Notes: generated from the letters alone by a model not told the origin. 64,000 nucleotides of DNA from Oceanispirochaeta sp. M1 (GCF_003346715.1 NZ_QQPQ01000021.1:1-64000); one strand, 5' to 3'. Shown: positions 17,614-27,324, counted from the first letter of the stretch. Program-made: numbers and translations.

Positions 17614-19080
17614 ATGACATTTTTATGGTATGACCTGGAAACTTTCGGTAAGAATCCCCGTTGGGACCGTGTGGCGCAGTTTGCTGCGGTCCGAACTAAT
17701 GAACAGTTTGAAATAATCGAAGATCCGGTGGTTCTCTACTGCCGGATAACTCCCGACTATATTCCCGATCCCTACGCTTGTATGATCACTGGAATCACTC
17801 CTCAGGAATCCCTTGAAAAAGGGCTCAGGGAGTATGATTTTATCAAAGCTGTGGATAAGGAATTCTCCCGCCCCGGGACCTGTGTGGCCGGGTATAACAG
17901 TATCCGTTTTGATGATGAGTTTATCCGTAACCTCTATTACCGCAACTTTATGGACCCCTATCGGAGAGAATGGGCGGACGGCAACAGCCGCTGGGATATT
18001 CTTGATCTTGTCAGGGCTACCCATGACCTCCGTCCCGATGGTATAAACTGGCCTCACCATGAGGACGGCAGACCCCTTTTTAAGCTGGAAAAACTCAGCG
18101 AAGCCAATAACATCAGCCATGAACATGCTCACGATGCTCTCTCTGATGTATATGCCACCATTTCCATGGCTAAGCTGGTGGAAGAGAAACAGCCCCGACT
18201 CTACAGCTATTTCTTTGAAAACAGACAGAAAGAGAGTCTTAAAAATATAATTAATCTGGAGACTCGGGAGGCTGTCGTACATACATCGGGAATGTTTACA
18301 GGCCCTCTGGGTTGTACTACCCTGATTGCTCCTCTGGTCGTTGATCCGATGATGAGGAACTCCATTCACTGTTTTGATCTGAGATATGATCCATCCCCCT
18401 TAATGGAACTGAGTGTTGAAGAGATCCGCTACAGAATCTTTACTCCCCGGAAACAGCTGGAAGAGGAGGGTCTGGATCGAATCCCGTTAAAGGATCTTCA
18501 TCTGGGGAAATGTCCCATTGTGGCACCCCTTTCTACTTTGGATGATGCTGCTGCCCAGAGGCTCGGCATTGATAAGGAGCTCTGTCTGAAACACAGTCAG
18601 ATCCTCAATACTGATCCCACACTGCTGCAGAAAATCAGAGAGGTATTTAATCAGGATAAGTCAAAGTACTATCCTGTGGTGGATGATCCTGATCTGCAGA
18701 TCTACTCGGGGGGGTTCTTCCGGGATGATGACAGGATCAGAATGAAGATCCTTCACCAGACTCCGCCGGAGGAACTGAAGCACCAGACTCTTAACTTCTT
18801 TGATCCCCGCATCCCTGAGATGCTGCGTCGTTTTATAGGAAGGAATTTTCCAGATACTCTGGATGAACAAGAGATGAGTGCCTGGAAATCCGCCTGTGCG
18901 GGAAGAATCCTTTTTCCCAAGGCCCGGGGTGCTCTGGATCACGGAGCTTTTCTGAAGGTTCTTGAAAATTTAAAGTATTCAACCGATGTTACACCTCAGC
19001 AGAAACTGGTGGTGAAGGAACTGGAAAAATATGAGGAAATTCTGAAGGATCAGATCCTTAAATATGCTCCCCGGGAGTAA
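17614..19080 (+). CDS. sbcB: Exodeoxyribonuclease I
   Basis: A 488-residue ExoI, a 3'-5' single-strand DNA exonuclease used in recombination and mismatch repair. The DEDD exonuclease motifs are visible: FLWYDLETFG at the start, GYNSIRFDDEFI near 95-106, and HDALSDVYATISMAKL near 172. The SH3-like and C-terminal helical domains follow, including a long segment ending in LVVKELEKYEEILK. Length matches E. coli ExoI (475). It acts in the cytoplasm. The 3' end faces the convergent double-receiver gene. Confidence 0.94.
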   Translation: MTFLWYDLETFGKNPRWDRVAQFAAVRTNEQFEIIEDPVVLYCRITPDYIPDPYACMITGITPQESLEKGLREYDFIKAVDKEFSRPGTCVAGYNSIRFDDEFIRNLYYRNFMDPYRREWADGNSRWDILDLVRATHDLRPDGINWPHHEDGRPLFKLEKLSEANNISHEHAHDALSDVYATISMAKLVEEKQPRLYSYFFENRQKESLKNIINLETREAVVHTSGMFTGPLGCTTLIAPLVVDPMMRNSIHCFDLRYDPSPLMELSVEEIRYRIFTPRKQLEEEGLDRIPLKDLHLGKCPIVAPLSTLDDAAAQRLGIDKELCLKHSQILNTDPTLLQKIREVFNQDKSKYYPVVDDPDLQIYSGGFFRDDDRIRMKILHQTPPEELKHQTLNFFDPRIPEMLRRFIGRNFPDTLDEQEMSAWKSACAGRILFPKARGALDHGAFLKVLENLKYSTDVTPQQKLVVKELEKYEEILKDQILKYAPRE

Positions 19081-19114
19081 TAATAGAAATAATCCCGGGA
19101 TATATTGATTTAAG

Positions 19115-19918
19115 CTAAAGGCCTTTCAGTTTTTTGAGTTCTTCCTTTGTCTCTCTCAGGTCTTTCATCAGGGAGAGCATACGGACAGAGTTTTTCATTC
19201 TGGCCAGAAATAAATTCACATCAAAGGGTTTCATTATATAGTCATCCGCACCGAACAGCAGAATCTGACTCATGGATTTATAGCTTCTGATTCCCGATAT
19301 AGCGATGATAACCTTATCACCGCCTCGTTTTCTGAGTTCAACTACAACATCCTCACCTGGAATATCAGGCAGAATAAGATCGACCAGATATATGGAGAAT
19401 TCCTCCTGTGATTTCAGAAGTTCCCTGGGGTTCTGGAAATACTGTACATTCCTGATGTTATTGAGCTCAAAAATACTTCTGATAGCCGTAAGGGCTACCT
19501 TGCTGTCGTCCAGCACCGCGATGTTCAGTGCCTGCAGCTGCAGTGTGAAACTGTCTTCATTCAAATATATATCAAAATATTTATCCAGACGATTCTTGGA
19601 AAGCTCGGACTTGAGAATATAATCCACTACGCCCATCTCGAAAAGTTCTTCTCTGGATTCGAGGGAATTGTTGGAGGTCACCGCAATAATCGGGACCCGG
19701 GCATGGGGAGACTTTTTCAGATTTGAGATAAAACTCTCTCCCGAGGTATCCGATAGTTCGAGGCCCGTAATGATCAGATCGATATCTTTACTTTTCAGAA
19801 TTTCGAGAGCAGCCTTTTCTCCCTCGGCCTCTTCAAACTGAAGTCCTTTCTCTATGGCGATGTTCCGGATAATCTTCCGGACAAACGAACTGTTATCCAC
19901 ATGTAATATTTTTTTCAT
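19115..19918 (-). CDS. Double-receiver response regulator, first receiver degenerate
   Basis: A 267-residue protein with two CheY-like receivers (about 1-120 and 130-255) and no output domain, ending in a Lys/Glu-rich helix. The second receiver has acidic pair D137-D138, phosphoacceptor D180 (YLVDLILPDIPG) and the conserved lysine in IMKPFDV. The first has D8 and K103 but glycine at position 52 (IITGLELS) where the phosphoacceptor Asp is expected. Thus only the second is likely phosphorylated. No partner kinase is adjacent. It could act through protein contacts like stand-alone CheY proteins. Confidence 0.88.
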   Translation of the reverse strand: MKKILHVDNSSFVRKIIRNIAIEKGLQFEEAEGEKAALEILKSKDIDLIITGLELSDTSGESFISNLKKSPHARVPIIAVTSNNSLESREELFEMGVVDYILKSELSKNRLDKYFDIYLNEDSFTLQLQALNIAVLDDSKVALTAIRSIFELNNIRNVQYFQNPRELLKSQEEFSIYLVDLILPDIPGEDVVVELRKRGGDKVIIAISGIRSYKSMSQILLFGADDYIMKPFDVNLFLARMKNSVRMLSLMKDLRETKEELKKLKGL

Positions 19919-20007
19919 TCTTTTATTATATGTGATAGAAGAGCGGGGTGCCTGGAAATCTTGTCTAAATAGTTTCTATATATATATTTGAAAATATATC
20001 CATAAAA

Positions 20008-20037
20008 TTGGCGTTTTGAATAATAAATCATTATATT
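20008..20037 (+). promoter_or_regulatory. Putative promoter of the RND efflux operon
   Basis: TTGGCG at 20008-20013 and TATATT at 20032-20037, spacer 18 bp, in a very AT-rich tract. An AAGAGGA ribosome site follows before the ATG at 20060. Confidence 0.5.
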
Positions 20038-20059
20038 ATTTCAAGAAGAGGATTTTGCT

Positions 20060-21157
20060 ATGAAAATTAAACTAACGGTAATTCTATTATTTGTAATACT
20101 TATTATATCCTGCGGCAGTGATAAAAAGGATGATATAAGTTCGGCCAGTTCTTATGGTGAAACAGGCGAGAAGGAAGCGGTTCCTGTATATACTCAAAAA
20201 GCCATTGAAGAGCCCTTTTTTACCTCAATAGATTCCTCGGGAATTATAGAGGGGATAAGAGAAGCGGATATTATTTCAGAAACCAGTGGTCTTATTACCG
20301 AGGTGTTCTTTGAAATAGGTGATTATGTAAATGAAGGTGATGTTCTTCTTAAAGTGGAAGACCGAATGGCTGGTATCAGTTTTGAATCTTCCAGACAGGA
20401 TTATGAAGCTGCCAGAATAGAATTTGAAGCTCTTGAGAAATCATTCAAGACAGGAGGATCTTCTCAACTGATTTTCAGTCAGGGACGGGCCAGGCTGGAA
20501 TCTGCAAGGCTTCGAATGGAACAGGTCCGGGATACTTTTGATAATACCAGTATTAAAGCACCCTTTGATGGATATATCAGTGGTCGTGATATTTCTATCT
20601 CCGTAGGAAGTTATATTCAGCCCTCAGTGGCAGTGACGCATATTGTTGATACTTCCTCATTCAGACTTCGTCTTACTCTCGGGGAGGATGAAATACCTCT
20701 TGTGAAGAAAGGAGATGACGCTCAGATTATATTGAACTCTCTGCCTGATCTGAATATAAAGGCGACTGTTGACGCTGTCTCTCCCGGAAGCAGCCGTACA
20801 GCTGGAGGGTTCCCTGTTATTCTAAGCTGGAAGAATGAGCTGAACGGAAGTGTAAAATCGGGAATGTCAGCCGCAGTCAGGATCAAGCCCGATAACATGG
20901 GTACAAATATGCTGATTGTACCCTCTTCCTCTATCGTCAGTAGAAATGGACTGAACTATATTTTCAGAGTGAAAGATAATACAGCGGAAGCTGTTGAAGT
21001 CAGATTGACTCAGTCTCTGGGAAACCGTGCCTCCATTTCAAAGATACCGGGAACAGATCTTATGGTAGAACCTGGAGATCTTATCATTGTTACCGGACTG
21101 AATACTCTTATTCCAGGAGATTCGGTAATCCCCAGTTTACTGGAGGACAGCTTGTGA
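20060..21157 (+). CDS. RND efflux periplasmic adaptor, lipoprotein
   Basis: A 365-residue membrane fusion protein of the AcrA/HlyD type. The N-terminus is a lipoprotein signal with lipobox LIISC, so the mature protein would be anchored by Cys18-19. A lipoyl/barrel-sandwich segment (SGLITEVFFEIGDYVNEGDVLL), a short alpha-hairpin (about 110-165) and the matching half (KAPFDGYISGRDISISVG) follow, then beta-barrel and membrane-proximal domains. It links the permease to an outer-membrane channel. The stop overlaps the permease GTG by 4 nt. Confidence 0.92.
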   Translation: MKIKLTVILLFVILIISCGSDKKDDISSASSYGETGEKEAVPVYTQKAIEEPFFTSIDSSGIIEGIREADIISETSGLITEVFFEIGDYVNEGDVLLKVEDRMAGISFESSRQDYEAARIEFEALEKSFKTGGSSQLIFSQGRARLESARLRMEQVRDTFDNTSIKAPFDGYISGRDISISVGSYIQPSVAVTHIVDTSSFRLRLTLGEDEIPLVKKGDDAQIILNSLPDLNIKATVDAVSPGSSRTAGGFPVILSWKNELNGSVKSGMSAAVRIKPDNMGTNMLIVPSSSIVSRNGLNYIFRVKDNTAEAVEVRLTQSLGNRASISKIPGTDLMVEPGDLIIVTGLNTLIPGDSVIPSLLEDSL

Positions 21158-24100
21158 ATATAGGAAGATTTTCGGTAAAAAACCCTGTTTTTCTAAACAT
21201 CCTGATGGTTACCGTACTTATCCTTGGAGGTCTCAGTCTTAGCCGTATGCCCAGGGAGCAGTTTGCGGAAGTACCCTTTTACTGGGTTAGTATTCTAGTT
21301 CCCTATCCGGGTGTGGCTGCCGAAGATGTAGAAAAACTTATTACTATTCCTGTAGAAAACGAAATGCAGGGACTGGATAATCTAGATAAAATTCAATCTG
21401 TCACATCAGAGGGAGTCTCATCAGTACGTGTTGAGTTTGACAGTGGAATATCCCAGGATGAATTTGATAAGCTTTTTCAGGATGTCAGGGCAAGGTTTAG
21501 TAAGGTTTCTCTTCCAGAGGGGACTCTGGAGAGTACTGTTGATGATTTTTCTTCAAATGATTTTCTGCCTGTGGTTGAGCTGGTTCTTTCAATCTCCAAC
21601 GAGGAAGCCGATGAAAGCGGTTCTTCTTATGCCGCTCTCATAGAGGAAGCCGAACGTCTGCAGGAGCAGATCCTTCGTATTTCAGATGTTTCCTCTGCAG
21701 ATTTTATCGGCGCCAGGGACCGGGAAATCTTTATTGAGGTTAATCCCGGAAGCCTCGAAAGTTATGGACTCAGTGTTAATGAGATGGTTCAGGCAATACA
21801 GGGGAGAAATAGTAATGTGCCTGGAGGTACTTTGAGCAATGGACGGCGTCAAATGCTTGTCAGAACTATTGGTGAGCTTGGGTCTGTTGAAGAATTTAAA
21901 GATGTAATTATCAGACAGACCGCCGATGGCAATGGTTTTCTACGGATGGGGGATGTAGCAGAAGTTAAAGACGGCTATGATCCCCGCGGTGTACGCTCAA
22001 GATTCAACGGCAGGACAGCCGTGACAATCCGGGTTGCCAAGGTTCCCCGTGGGAATTCTATTGCAATAGTGGAAGAGCTGAGAGAGCTGAGTGTCAAATG
22101 GGAAGAGTCTTTACCTCCGGGAATCAGCCTGGATATTCAGAATGACTCAACCATACAGATCAGGGACAGCATCGATATCCTGGTGAATAATGCCCTCTTC
22201 GGTCTGATTCTCCTGGTTGTTCTTCTTTTTGCCTTTGTTGGACTCCGGAATGCGCTGATGACTGCATTGGGAATTCCCGTAACTTTTGCTCTGACTTTTC
22301 TTATTCTGGATCTGAGTGGTGAGACCTTTAACAGTAATACCCTTTTTGCCCTTGTTCTTGTATTGGGTCTTATAGTGGATCATGCCATTGTAATCATCGA
22401 GAACAGCTTTCGTCTTGAACAGTTGGGACTGGAACGCCGGCAGGCTGCCATTGACGGGACCAATCAGGTTGTACTCCCTGTTTTTGCAGCGACTGCGACA
22501 ACGGTAGCTGCTTTTATTCCCCTTATGCTCCTCCCTGGAACCATAGGGAGATTCCTCAGGATTATTCCTCTTACAGTTTCTATCGCCCTCATCGTCTCAA
22601 CCCTGGAAGCTGTTATTTTTCTACCTTCTCATTATGCCGACTGGCCGGAGAGAAAAAGAAAGAAGAATAGAGAGGAGGGCTTTTATTTTCATAAAGTTCA
22701 GAATGGCTTCTCAGAAATTCTTGGAAGGATTTACAAAAAAAAGAAACTTTCTGTAATAATCATCTTTGTCTTCAGTATAGCTTCATTTTCTCTTGTTCCT
22801 TTCCTGAATCAGGATCTTTTCAGTGCGGAAGATTTTACCCTCTTTTATATTGATGTGGATCTGCCTCCCGGTTCCTCTCTTGAAAGTACAGAGGATCTTA
22901 TTGAAGAGTATGAAGAGAGACTGATCCCACTTGTCGGAAATGGAGAAATTGCGGGAATCAACAGTTTTATAGGATTCCGTGGAGAGAGCGCCGGTAATAC
23001 TGTACAGGGTAATCTGGGACAGATTGTGGTTGATCTGACTGAAAAAAGTGAAGGACGTGACAGGAGCATAATCCAGATTATGGCCGAGCTGAAATCTCTC
23101 ACATCGGATATTCCCGGAGCAGAGCAGATCATTTTCCGGCGGGCTACCAACGGTCCTCCCACATCATCACCTGTTTCCTATAGGCTTTTCGGGGACTCCT
23201 ACAAAGATCTTACAAGAGTCAGCTCTGTAATAAGAGAAGAGCTTGGATCTTATCCTGAACTGTACAATATAAGGGATAATTATGAATCAGGAACACCCGA
23301 ACTCAGGGTTGTAGTAGATGGCGATGCTGCAGCCAGGAATGGAATGTCTGCAGTCTATATCGGACAGTTCATAAGAGCGTCTCTGGACGGTGTCAGGGCC
23401 AGCAGTTTTTTCCAGAATAACAAGGATGTTGAAATCTTCATAGGATTCAGCGCTGCAGGAGAATTGAAGGCGGAAGAGCTTTCCCAGTTGAAGATTCTCT
23501 CTCCCTCGGGCAGTCAGGTTCCTCTCTCTTCACTTACCAGGCTGGAGCAGGGGAACGCCCTTGCATCTATAAGGCGTCTGGACGGTAAGAGGGAGATCAC
23601 AATAACCGCCGATGCTTATGACAATTCAGGGCTCCGGGATATCAACGGGGAGATTAAGGCACTCTATGAGCAGCAGTTTGAGAGAAGATATCCTGATATG
23701 CGCCTCTCCGTGGGGGGGGAATTCTCTGATCTGGATGATCTGCTTATTCAGATCGCCAGGATATTTCTTCTGGGGATATTCCTTATCTACCTGATTCTGG
23801 GGGCCCAGTTCAACTCATATTCACAGCCCTTTCTCATTCTCCTTACGGTGCCCTTTGCCTTTGTGGGGGTGGTAATTTATCTCTTTATTTCAGGGACGCC
23901 TTTTTCCACGACAGTACTCTATTCTGCGGTGGCACTGGCAGGAATTGCAGTCAACGATTCCATCGTTCTCATCTCATTTGTAAATGAGCTGCGGGATGAG
24001 GGAATGGCTGTTGCTCAGGCCGTTCTGGAGGCCGCCCGAACAAGATTAAGGCCTATTTTATTGACTTCCCTGACTACTATCGCAGGTCTGCTGCCTACGG

Positions 24101-24246
24101 CACTGGGACTGGGAGGAGAGTCCGTTGTCTGGGGACCTATGGCCAGTACTATCATATTCGGTCTTATATTCTCAACAATCACAGCCTTGATTCTTATCCC
24201 GGCCTTTTACGGGATTCTCTATGACAAAGGAGCTGAAGGTGAATAA
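21154..24246 (+). CDS. RND efflux permease (AcrB/HAE1-like)
   Basis: A 1030-residue RND transporter with about twelve membrane helices in two halves and two large periplasmic loops. Typical elements are FSVKNPVFLNILM at the start, VPYPGVAAEDVEKLI, the helix-4 acidic motif LVLGLIVDHAIVIIEN near 405-420 with the essential Asp, and the second-half LAGIAVNDSIVLISF. It exports drugs, lipids or metals by proton antiport; the substrate is not readable from sequence. The GTG start overlaps the adaptor stop. An outer-membrane TolC partner is not encoded here; a TPR-type protein follows instead. Confidence 0.94.
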   Translation: MNIGRFSVKNPVFLNILMVTVLILGGLSLSRMPREQFAEVPFYWVSILVPYPGVAAEDVEKLITIPVENEMQGLDNLDKIQSVTSEGVSSVRVEFDSGISQDEFDKLFQDVRARFSKVSLPEGTLESTVDDFSSNDFLPVVELVLSISNEEADESGSSYAALIEEAERLQEQILRISDVSSADFIGARDREIFIEVNPGSLESYGLSVNEMVQAIQGRNSNVPGGTLSNGRRQMLVRTIGELGSVEEFKDVIIRQTADGNGFLRMGDVAEVKDGYDPRGVRSRFNGRTAVTIRVAKVPRGNSIAIVEELRELSVKWEESLPPGISLDIQNDSTIQIRDSIDILVNNALFGLILLVVLLFAFVGLRNALMTALGIPVTFALTFLILDLSGETFNSNTLFALVLVLGLIVDHAIVIIENSFRLEQLGLERRQAAIDGTNQVVLPVFAATATTVAAFIPLMLLPGTIGRFLRIIPLTVSIALIVSTLEAVIFLPSHYADWPERKRKKNREEGFYFHKVQNGFSEILGRIYKKKKLSVIIIFVFSIASFSLVPFLNQDLFSAEDFTLFYIDVDLPPGSSLESTEDLIEEYEERLIPLVGNGEIAGINSFIGFRGESAGNTVQGNLGQIVVDLTEKSEGRDRSIIQIMAELKSLTSDIPGAEQIIFRRATNGPPTSSPVSYRLFGDSYKDLTRVSSVIREELGSYPELYNIRDNYESGTPELRVVVDGDAAARNGMSAVYIGQFIRASLDGVRASSFFQNNKDVEIFIGFSAAGELKAEELSQLKILSPSGSQVPLSSLTRLEQGNALASIRRLDGKREITITADAYDNSGLRDINGEIKALYEQQFERRYPDMRLSVGGEFSDLDDLLIQIARIFLLGIFLIYLILGAQFNSYSQPFLILLTVPFAFVGVVIYLFISGTPFSTTVLYSAVALAGIAVNDSIVLISFVNELRDEGMAVAQAVLEAARTRLRPILLTSLTTIAGLLPTALGLGGESVVWGPMASTIIFGLIFSTITALILIPAFYGILYDKGAEGE

Positions 24247-24988
24247 ATCCTTAATAATCATTCTGATGTTTTTCATTCCTCTTTTTGTTTCGGGGGCCCT
24301 TGAGAACTCTGAGCAGTTTCATGCTGCTATCAATGATGCAAGAGATATCCATTACTCCGGAAGAGCCTCAGAAGCTGCAGTTTCCAGACTTGACAGGCTC
24401 ATGAATTCTCTCAATGATTCATCCGAAGGATCTTCAGTCACCGAATATTACAGAAAATATTCTGAAATATATCTCTTAAAAGGACTGTTTCTCATTGATA
24501 TGGGTGAAAAATCCCTGGCTTCAGATGTGCTGGCAGAGGGTATTGATTTCTGTGAAACCCGGTATCTTGAGGGGGGTGAGCAGTTTTTTCTGGTTCAGAC
24601 CGCATTACTTAAATCTCACTGGATGCTTCTTCAGAAAACTTCTGTACTCATCAGGACAGGAGGCGAGATTCAGGAAATGACCGATCTGGCTTTGGAGCTT
24701 GATCCTGATGATTTCACTGCCCGTCTGCTGTCTGCCCAGGGTTTGATTAATGCCCCGCCGCTATTTGGAGGAAATCCTGTAGAAGCCGCCCGGATTCTAA
24801 TCTCATCCGAGTCTCTCATAAGAAACGAATATGATCGTTTTGATCTGTATCTGACCCTTGCGGATGCCCGGCGTAAGAAGAAGGCCTGGGATGACGCAGG
24901 GGGATGGTGTACAAAGGCTCTTTCCCTGTTTCCTGAAAATGCTGATGCCCTGAAGATGCAGGATTTGATCACAGCCAGGAAAAAGTAG
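24239..24988 (+). CDS. Exported TPR-like protein of the efflux operon
   Basis: A protein of about 249 residues with a signal-type hydrophobic N-terminus (KSLIIILMFFIPLFVSG) followed by helical TPR-like repeats. One is LALELDPDDFTARLLSAQGL, followed by APPLFGGNPVEAARIL, a pattern seen in periplasmic TPR proteins. The preferred start is GTG 24239, which overlaps the permease end and follows AAAGGAG at 24226-24232. An ATG at 24221 is possible. It is translationally coupled to the RND permease, so a role in assembly of that pump is plausible but inferred. Confidence 0.72.
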   Translation: MNKSLIIILMFFIPLFVSGALENSEQFHAAINDARDIHYSGRASEAAVSRLDRLMNSLNDSSEGSSVTEYYRKYSEIYLLKGLFLIDMGEKSLASDVLAEGIDFCETRYLEGGEQFFLVQTALLKSHWMLLQKTSVLIRTGGEIQEMTDLALELDPDDFTARLLSAQGLINAPPLFGGNPVEAARILISSESLIRNEYDRFDLYLTLADARRKKKAWDDAGGWCTKALSLFPENADALKMQDLITARKK

Positions 24989-25099
24989 TCGAGATTGTTA
25001 TGCAGGAAGGCCGTTTAGGCTGTCGATCCCGGAAGACGTCAGTAATTTTTATATTCCGTTCATACTTTGTTCATAGTTACTCTGTATTATACTGGTGAT

Positions 25100-25801
25100 A
25101 TGAAGACAATACTTGTTGTAGAAGATGAACGCGGAATCAATGAAATGGTCTGCGATTATATGGAAGCCCTGGGTTTTTCCACAATCTCCGCCTATGACGG
25201 AATGGAGGCTCTCAAGGTTTTCCGTAAGCAGGAGATAGATCTTGTTCTCCTTGATATTATGATGCCCCGGCTGGACGGTACAGAGGTTCTGCGGGAAATC
25301 CGTAGAGAATCTGATGTCCCTGTTATTATGGTAACTGCAAAAACAGAAGAGGGTGACACCGTTCTGGGACTGGAACTGGGAGCGGATGACTATATTGCCA
25401 AACCCTTCAGCATGAAAGAACTGGCCGCCCGTGTGAGAACTGTTCTAAGACGTTCGGCCCCTAAACAGAGCACTGCCCCTGAGGTTTCAGAAGAGGAAGA
25501 GCTGGTGATAGCCGATCTGAAAATGGACCGGGCCAAACATTCTGTTTCCGTTCGTGGAGCCCATGTTGAGCTCACAGCGGCTCAATTCGATATTCTTGCC
25601 AAATTGGTGAGATCTCCGGGACGTGTCTTTAACAGGATGGATCTGCTGCAGGCTTTTCAGGAGGACCCCTATGAGGGTTATGAACGCTCCATTGATGTCC
25701 ATATTAAAAATATCCGTAAACTGATAGAAGAAGATCCGGCACATCCCGAGTATATTCTCACTGTCTGGGGTGTGGGATATAAAATGCAGGATTCGGAGTG
25801 A
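25100..25801 (+). CDS. OmpR/PhoB-type response regulator
   Basis: A 233-residue regulator. The receiver (about 1-118) has the acidic pair in VVEDE, phosphoacceptor Asp in LVLLDIMMPRLDG, Thr in IMVTAK and Lys in YIAKPFSMKEL. The winged-helix DNA-binding domain (about 135-230) contains LTAAQFDILAKLVRSPGRVF and SIDVHIKNIRKLIEED. The ATG at 25100 is chosen over an upstream TTG because it gives the standard MKTILVVEDE start. It overlaps the following kinase by 4 nt, making a classical pair. Targets may include the RND operon just upstream. Confidence 0.93.
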   Translation: MKTILVVEDERGINEMVCDYMEALGFSTISAYDGMEALKVFRKQEIDLVLLDIMMPRLDGTEVLREIRRESDVPVIMVTAKTEEGDTVLGLELGADDYIAKPFSMKELAARVRTVLRRSAPKQSTAPEVSEEEELVIADLKMDRAKHSVSVRGAHVELTAAQFDILAKLVRSPGRVFNRMDLLQAFQEDPYEGYERSIDVHIKNIRKLIEEDPAHPEYILTVWGVGYKMQDSE

Positions 25802-27324
25802 ATATATCGTTAACCGCCCGTCTCATAGCCATTATGATGCTATCGGTGTTTCTCAGCTCTCTTGTGAGTATCCTTTTTGTGAGCTCTGTTACGGTTCAGC
25901 AGGTTCGGGGCATGAATATGCAGAGGGATATGAATATTGCCATTGTGGTTGCCGATTCTCTAAGCTCTGCAGCGGACAAAGGTGAACTGCAGCTGAGCCG
26001 TGCTATTGCAAGTCAGGGAATGCAGGGAAGCAGGTCTCCTATGGGTGAAGGAAGGATGGGTCAAGGAAGGATGGGTGAAGGAAGGATGGGTGAAGGAAGG
26101 ATGGGACCCGGCAGGATGAATCCACCAGAAGAGCCTCAGAGATCTCCTTTAAGAAATATTCTGCCCGGACAGACTCTGGTTCTGGCAGATGGCGATGAGT
26201 TCATACCTCTGATCATTACTGATGAAAAGGGCAATATTCTGCAGGGACAGTACCGGGATGCCCATGATAATGATGAAAATCATCTCAGTTCAGAAATCTA
26301 TAAACAGGGTGCTCCCTACTATATGAATGATAAGATCACAGGCTATGTTCTGGCAGGTAATCAGGCTGGACAGACTGAGAGCCGTGGAGATATCCATCAG
26401 ATGACATCCATTGTCAGGGGAATCCTTCTGTATCCGATTATTTCGGCCCTGCTGGCATCTTTTTTCGGTGTATTTCTCCTGAGAAGGGCTCTCCGCCCCC
26501 TGAAAAGTCTTCATCTTGGTGTGCAGACATTGCAGAAGGGTGAGTACTCCTACAGAGTGAAAATCCCAGATTCAAAAATCACCATCAGGGATGATCTGAC
26601 CATGCTCTCCGAAGGATTCAATGAGATGGCCGCATCCCTTGAGGCTTCGGAAGAGTGGAAAAAACAGATTATTTCAGATACGGCCCATGAACTGAGGACT
26701 CCAGTCAGCCTTATTATGGGAAATCTGGAGATGATTCTGGATGGTGTTTATAAAGCCGACCGCAGCAGGCTGGAATCTCTTCATCGGGAGAGTACAGTTC
26801 TGGCAGAGCTGATAAAGAATCTGCAGGTTCTGGCAAGTGAAGAATCAAAGCGGGGCAGTACTGAGAAGATAGAATTCTCTCTCTCAGAACTGGTCGGCCA
26901 TACGGCAGAAGATTTCAGGGCTCTTGCAGTTCATAAGAATATATCTGTTCAACTTGAGGACAGCGGGAATATCAAATTTAAGGGTGATATGAACAAAACC
27001 AGACAGGTTTTGAAGAATCTGATGGTCAATGCTTTGAGGCATACACCCGATAATGGTTATATAATTATGCGCTGTCTTCGTCAAAAAAACTGCATAATTG
27101 TAGAAATTGAAGATTCAGGGGAAGGAATTTCTCCAGAGTATAGAGAAAAAATATTTAATCGTTTTTTTAAAATTGATAAGTCCAGGAATAGTGAAGGAAG
27201 TGGTCTGGGATTATCCATAAGCAGAATAATTATTGAGAACCAGGGAGGCACCCTCAGTGCACATGAAGGACGTCATGGCTCCGCCCTGTTCAGGATCTCT
27301 TTTCCCGAAAATGAATTAGGATGA
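25798..27324 (+). CDS. Sensor histidine kinase with Met/Gly-repeat sensor loop
   Basis: A 508-residue inner-membrane kinase. One helix near residues 7-30, an extracytoplasmic sensor region (about 31-200) and a second helix near 202-222 are followed by HAMP, HisKA with phosphorylated His in DTAHELRTPVS near 296, and HATPase with N-box NLMVNALRHTPDNG and G-boxes. The sensor loop contains five tandem five-residue units of MGEGR type (residues 82-106), giving a Met-rich low-complexity stretch. This suggests metal, perhaps copper, sensing, but that is inference. The GTG start overlaps the regulator stop by 4 nt. Confidence 0.93.
   Translation: MNISLTARLIAIMMLSVFLSSLVSILFVSSVTVQQVRGMNMQRDMNIAIVVADSLSSAADKGELQLSRAIASQGMQGSRSPMGEGRMGQGRMGEGRMGEGRMGPGRMNPPEEPQRSPLRNILPGQTLVLADGDEFIPLIITDEKGNILQGQYRDAHDNDENHLSSEIYKQGAPYYMNDKITGYVLAGNQAGQTESRGDIHQMTSIVRGILLYPIISALLASFFGVFLLRRALRPLKSLHLGVQTLQKGEYSYRVKIPDSKITIRDDLTMLSEGFNEMAASLEASEEWKKQIISDTAHELRTPVSLIMGNLEMILDGVYKADRSRLESLHRESTVLAELIKNLQVLASEESKRGSTEKIEFSLSELVGHTAEDFRALAVHKNISVQLEDSGNIKFKGDMNKTRQVLKNLMVNALRHTPDNGYIIMRCLRQKNCIIVEIEDSGEGISPEYREKIFNRFFKIDKSRNSEGSGLGLSISRIIIENQGGTLSAHEGRHGSALFRISFPENELG
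26041..26115 (+). repeat. 15-bp tandem repeat inside the kinase gene
   Basis: Four near-identical copies of ATGGGTGAAGGAAGG (one with C for G) at 26041-26100 and a fifth degenerate copy to 26115. Unit length is a multiple of three, so copy-number change would keep the frame. Confidence 0.9.

Noticed and set aside
17623-18369. Minus-strand ORF of 248 codons within sbcB
   Set aside because: Antisense to the exonuclease domain of ExoI, whose motifs fix the true frame.
19070-19099. CCCGGGA/TCCCGGG inverted repeat at the sbcB stop
   Set aside because: Overlaps coding sequence, has a long loop and no T-run; each arm is itself palindromic, so significance is low.
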